64,000 nt of DNA, taken from assembly GCA_017505525.1 (NCBI GenBank), contig JAFVPB010000010.1, forward strand, positions 1 through 64,000. Reading direction: 5' to 3'. This DNA is from Clostridia bacterium (GTDB lineage Bacteria > Bacillota > Clostridia > UMGS1883). This document shows positions 60,892 through 64,000 of this stretch, piece by piece; within the stretch, counting starts at the first letter, position 1, and every line of letters starts with the position of its first letter. The notes beneath the pieces were generated by a model. That model was not told where the DNA came from. It did not search any database and was given only the letters and a program-made list of their open reading frames with translations. The position numbers and the translations under genes were made by a program.

Positions 60892-61425
60892 TTAATAGTT
60901 CTGACAGTGAAGTTCAAAGTATGCCTTTGGATGATAGCATACAGGACAAACCTCAGGTGCCTTTTTACCAATTACAATATGACCGCAGTTTTTGCAAATC
61001 CACATTTCCTCATCGGATTTTTCAAAAACTTCTTTCATTTCAACATTCTTTAAGAGTGCGCGGAATCTTTCTTCGTGTGTTTTCTCAATAGCTGCAACTG
61101 CACGGAATTGTGCGGCAAGTGCCAAAAATCCCTCTTCCTCAGCATCTTCGGCAAACTGCCGGTACATATCTGTCCATTCATATTTTTCACCTTCTGCTGC
61201 AGCAAGAAGATTTTCTTCTGAAACGCCAAGAAGCTTTAATTCTTTAAACCAAAGCTTGGCGTGAGCTCTTTCGTTGTTTGCGGTTTCTTCGAATATATCT
61301 GCAATTTGCCGATATCCTTCTTCACGTGCCACACTGGCAAAGTAAGTATATTTATTTCTTGCCTGTGATTCGCCTGCAAATGCCGCCATAAGATTTTTTT
61401 CTGTTTTTGTTCCTTTATAATCCAT
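60892..61425 (-). CDS. Rubrerythrin
   Basis: 177 aa: ferritin-like diiron domain (1-135) with [28 protein letters not shown] and IEKTHEERF providing the Glu/His ligands, then a C-terminal rubredoxin domain ([10 protein letters not shown] and CPVCYHPKA). It reduces hydrogen peroxide in anaerobes. The AAAGGGG ribosome site is in the loop of a hairpin that ends right at the ATG (61426-61456). Confidence 0.95.
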   Translation of the reverse strand: MDYKGTKTEKNLMAAFAGESQARNKYTYFASVAREEGYRQIADIFEETANNERAHAKLWFKELKLLGVSEENLLAAAEGEKYEWTDMYRQFAEDAEEEGFLALAAQFRAVAAIEKTHEERFRALLKNVEMKEVFEKSDEEMWICKNCGHIVIGKKAPEVCPVCYHPKAYFELHCQNY

Positions 61426-61456
61426 AAAAAATAGCCCCTTTCAGAGACTATTTTTT
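61426..61456 (-). promoter_or_regulatory. Hairpin holding the rubrerythrin ribosome site
   Basis: Minus strand AAAAAATAG and CTATTTTTT pair, and the loop carries GAAAGGGG. The T-run touches the ATG. It acts as a terminator for lon-engB read-through, a translational control hairpin, or both. Confidence 0.55.
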
Positions 61457-61471
61457 ACCTTTTATGAAATT

Positions 61472-62062
61472 TTATTCAATATTGCATAATTCTTTTATTG
61501 CTTCCCAGCATTCTTCAACGCCAAAGCCTGTTTCAGCACTGAAGGGGATAAGGATATCGTCATCTGTGAGGTTAAGTGTGTAGTATATCTCATCAAGATG
61601 ACTGTTTAATTTCGTTTTTGCAATTTTATCACATTTTGTAGCAATAACAAATGCAAACGAATGCTGACTTCTTATAAAATCAAGCATTGTAATGTCATCT
61701 TGTGTGGGCTTGTGGCGCGCATCTACAAGCAAAACAGTAAAGGAAAGGGTGGGACGGGTGGAAAGATATGTTTCAATCATAGTTGCCCATTTTTTCTTTT
61801 CCTCCTTGCTTACCTGTGCATATCCGTAACCTGGTAAATCCACAAAATTAAGCGTGTTGTCAATGTTATAAAAGTTGATTGTTGCAGTTTTGCCAGGCTT
61901 TGAACTAGTGCGGGCAAGTGATTTCCGGTTGAGCATCTTATTTATAAATGAGCTTTTTCCAACATTGCTTCTTCCGGCAAAGGCAATATCAGGGAAAGAG
62001 TTTTCCGGATATTGCTTTGGTGAAACGGCAGATATAGTTAGATTTACATTATGAATATTCAT
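61472..62062 (-). CDS. engB: Ribosome biogenesis GTPase EngB (YsxC/YihA)
   Basis: 196 aa, standard length. G1 [17 protein letters not shown]3 [11 protein letters not shown]4 ATKCDK. Needed for 50S assembly. ATG at 62062 gives the conserved [11 protein letters not shown] start with GAAAGGA upstream; it overlaps the 3' end of lon by 14 bp. The lon-engB pair is a common Firmicutes arrangement. Confidence 0.94.
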   Translation of the reverse strand: MNIHNVNLTISAVSPKQYPENSFPDIAFAGRSNVGKSSFINKMLNRKSLARTSSKPGKTATINFYNIDNTLNFVDLPGYGYAQVSKEEKKKWATMIETYLSTRPTLSFTVLLVDARHKPTQDDITMLDFIRSQHSFAFVIATKCDKIAKTKLNSHLDEIYYTLNLTDDDILIPFSAETGFGVEECWEAIKELCNIE

Positions 62063-64000
62063 GCGAATGGGTCCTTTCCGGTACAATAACTGAATGTGGC
62101 TTATCCTTCTTGCCGGGTTTAAAACCGGCAAGGCAAAGCGTTAAAACCTGGTCGCAGGTTTTAACGGGATGGAAAGTTATAACATCCCTTACTTCCTGCG
62201 GGATTTCCACTAAATCCTTTTTGTTTTTTTCAGGGATAATTATTTCGCGTATGCCAAGGCGATATGCACCAAGCGCCTTTTCCTTTAATCCGCCAATTGG
62301 AAGCACTCTTCCGCGAAGTGTGATTTCACCTGTCATAGCAATATCACTTCTTGCCGGGACTTCAAATATTGCACTTGCAATAGCGGTGGCAATTGTTATT
62401 CCGGCACTGGGCCCGTCTTTAGGAACGGCACCTTCAGGGAAGTGGATGTGAATATCCTTGCTTTTATAGAACTCTTTATCTGAGTTACATGGAAGACTAC
62501 GTATGTAACTAAGAGCAGTCTGTGCTGATTCTTTCATAACATCGCCAAGCTTTCCTGTAAGAACAATTTTCCCGCTTCCTTCAAGGACACTGACCTCGCA
62601 CACTAAAACCTCTCCGCCAACAGATGTCCAGGCAAGACCGTTTGTTATGCCGATTTGTGCCGAAGGATAAAGGTCGTCATCGCTGTAGCGCACAGGTCCG
62701 AGAAATTCCGAAAGATTTTTAGGATTTACATTAACCTTTCCTTTTTCATTTTCTACTATCAAAGATGCGGCTTTTCTACAAACATTAGCAATTTCTCGCT
62801 CAAGTTTTCTTACTCCTGCTTCGCGCGTGTAGTTTTGAATCATAACGTTTATCGCATCGGGAGAAAATCTTATTTGTTTACTTGTTAAACCATGGCGTGA
62901 TATTTGCTTTGGAATAAGATGCTTTGAGGCAATCTCTCTCTTTTCAAGAGATGTATATGAATCAAGTTCAATTATTTCAAGGCGGTCAAGAAGCGGCGAG
63001 GGAATAGTTTCAGTTGTGTTTGCAGTTGCTATAAAAAGAACCTTTGAAAGATCTATCCCGGCTTCAAGGAAATTGTCTCTAAACGAAAAATTCTGTTCGG
63101 AATCAAGTATTTCCAGAAGCGCGGAAGATGGGTCGCCCTTATAATCCGAGCCAAGCTTATCAACTTCGTCAAGAAGAATAAGGGGATTAAGCGATTTTGC
63201 ACTGCGAATAGCATCAACTATTCTTCCCGGCATCGCCCCAACATATGTTTTTCTGTGTCCGCGAAGTTCTGATTCATCTTTCATTCCGCCAAGGCTTATT
63301 CTAACATATTCGCGCCCCGTAGCTTCGGCAACTGATTTTGCAATCGATGTTTTACCAACGCCGGGAGCACCAAGCAGGCAAAGTACCGAACCTTGTGGGG
63401 AATTGGTTAAGGAAATAACACTTAGTTCTTCAAGAATACGTTTTTTAACTTTGTCCATGCCAAAGTGGTCGCGTTCGAGAATAGTTCTTGCTTTTTTTAT
63501 ATCGTGGTTTTCCTTTGTGTATTTATTCCATGGAAGATCACATACAAGTTCAAGATAGTGGCGCGATACTGCTCCCTCGGGGGAGGTGGGTGGAAGCTTC
63601 TCAAGAGTGGAGAGTTCACGCAAGGCTTTTGTGTATATTTCCTCGGGAGGATTTAATTCTTCAAGTTTCGAACGGAAATCCTCTATTTCTGAAAAAGAGT
63701 CATCTCCAAGCTCAGAACGGATTGCTTTAATCTGCTCTCTTAAAAGATAGTCGCGGTTGTTTTCATCCATCTGCTCCTTAACTCGCGCGGCAATAATGCT
63801 TTCAATATCCATAGTTTTAACTTCGCTCGTAAGAATATCGAGAAGCTTTAATATTCTTTTCTTTACATTAGTTATTTCAAGAATAGCCTGTTTGTCTTTT
63901 ATTTTTCGGATAAAGTGTTCTGCCAAAACATCAGTAAGCTCCGAAGGATTGTCCTCGGGCATCGACTTTAAAAAATCTTCTGATGCAAGCTTTGGATTGA
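62049..64000 (-). CDS. lon: ATP-dependent protease La (LonA), N-terminus beyond the window
   Basis: About 650 residues visible; the frame is open to base 64000, so the ATG at 63962 is internal, and roughly 130-150 residues of the N-terminal substrate-binding domain lie outside. Coiled region with [26 protein letters not shown]+ Walker [11 protein letters not shown] and Walker [13 protein letters not shown]. Protease domain has the Ser in [16 protein letters not shown] and the Lys in [15 protein letters not shown]. It degrades damaged and regulatory proteins. Co-transcribed with engB. Confidence 0.96.
   Translation of the reverse strand, partial: NPKLASEDFLKSMPEDNPSELTDVLAEHFIRKIKDKQAILEITNVKKRILKLLDILTSEVKTMDIESIIAARVKEQMDENNRDYLLREQIKAIRSELGDDSFSEIEDFRSKLEELNPPEEIYTKALRELSTLEKLPPTSPEGAVSRHYLELVCDLPWNKYTKENHDIKKARTILERDHFGMDKVKKRILEELSVISLTNSPQGSVLCLLGAPGVGKTSIAKSVAEATGREYVRISLGGMKDESELRGHRKTYVGAMPGRIVDAIRSAKSLNPLILLDEVDKLGSDYKGDPSSALLEILDSEQNFSFRDNFLEAGIDLSKVLFIATANTTETIPSPLLDRLEIIELDSYTSLEKREIASKHLIPKQISRHGLTSKQIRFSPDAINVMIQNYTREAGVRKLEREIANVCRKAASLIVENEKGKVNVNPKNLSEFLGPVRYSDDDLYPSAQIGITNGLAWTSVGGEVLVCEVSVLEGSGKIVLTGKLGDVMKESAQTALSYIRSLPCNSDKEFYKSKDIHIHFPEGAVPKDGPSAGITIATAIASAIFEVPARSDIAMTGEITLRGRVLPIGGLKEKALGAYRLGIREIIIPEKNKKDLVEIPQEVRDVITFHPVKTCDQVLTLCLAGFKPGKKDKPHSVIVPERTHSHEYS

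Noticed and set aside
62062-62131. Longer start for engB
   Set aside because: The extension falls inside the lon coding end and adds no conserved residues; the ATG at 62062 has a ribosome site.

Overview
The window looks like chromosome of an anaerobic, endospore-forming, low-to-moderate GC Clostridia member, probably an uncultured gut or digester lineage. Sporulation is shown by sigH, spoIIGA-sigE and an FtsK/SpoIIIE translocase. Anaerobic life is shown by rubrerythrin, a flavodiiron fusion protein, an indolepyruvate:ferredoxin oxidoreductase and HemZ. Regulation is of Firmicutes type, with a T-box, an ARG-box-like operator and promoters of TTGNNN-17-TATAAT form. No phage, IS transposase, CRISPR array, rRNA or tRNA was seen. 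The accessory signal lies in regulatory RNA, operators and small dispersed repeats, not in a genomic island.

Layout. 1-270: structured repeat DNA. 269-4919 (minus): a GyrB/ParE-like subunit, folD and a YgiQ-type radical SAM gene. 5270-9450 (plus): a small DUF6514-like gene, then rplS-lepB-rbgA-rnhB-yraN-dipeptidase. 9549-15811 (plus): recJ-rel-MBL hydrolase-hemZ. 15812-16919: repeats, a strongly predicted structured RNA with its own promoter, and a 55-codon AbrB-like gene. 16920-18811 (minus): a PfkB sugar kinase overlapping lplA, divergent from a DeoR-family regulator. 19791-26470 (plus): E2-E3-E1(alpha/beta fused) of a 2-oxoacid dehydrogenase complex, an MBL protein and nagB. 26593-32191 (plus): xpt and a BMP-type nucleoside ABC transporter. 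32237-36494 (plus): a T-box with a probable Tyr specifier, controlling an acyl-CoA ligase and iorAB. 36575-38620 (minus): rodA and a secreted protein. 38968-41594 (plus): ykgJ-like, ppx, trmL and a GT51 transglycosylase. 41643-46999 (minus): zinc-ribbon protein, sigH, ftsK, uppP and a secreted stalk-domain protein. 47204-51041 (plus): alaS, HIT and amidohydrolase. 51279-53930 (minus): argGH. 54152-57320 (plus): flavodiiron fusion and a COG2509-like flavoprotein. 57507-64000 (minus): a 512-aa unknown, spoIIGA-sigE, rubrerythrin, and lon (cut by the window end) with engB.

How the parts connect. The DeoR-type regulator's promoter and the dehydrogenase operon promoter carry the same TGTTATA-3-TGTTATA direct repeat. 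The lipoate ligase that would charge E2 is transcribed divergently from the regulator, so regulator, lipoylation and 2-oxoacid oxidation look like one small regulon. The Tyr-type T-box ahead of the CoA ligase and iorAB suggests expression on tyrosine starvation. That fits reductive carboxylation of arylacetates to aromatic amino acids better than degradation. The 16195-16377 RNA (perfect -35/-10, 13-bp end-closing stem, internal bubble, 16-bp distal stem, own terminator, AbrB-like ORF 33 nt later) is the best candidate for an undescribed element. All functional calls come from reading motifs and context; no database search was run.
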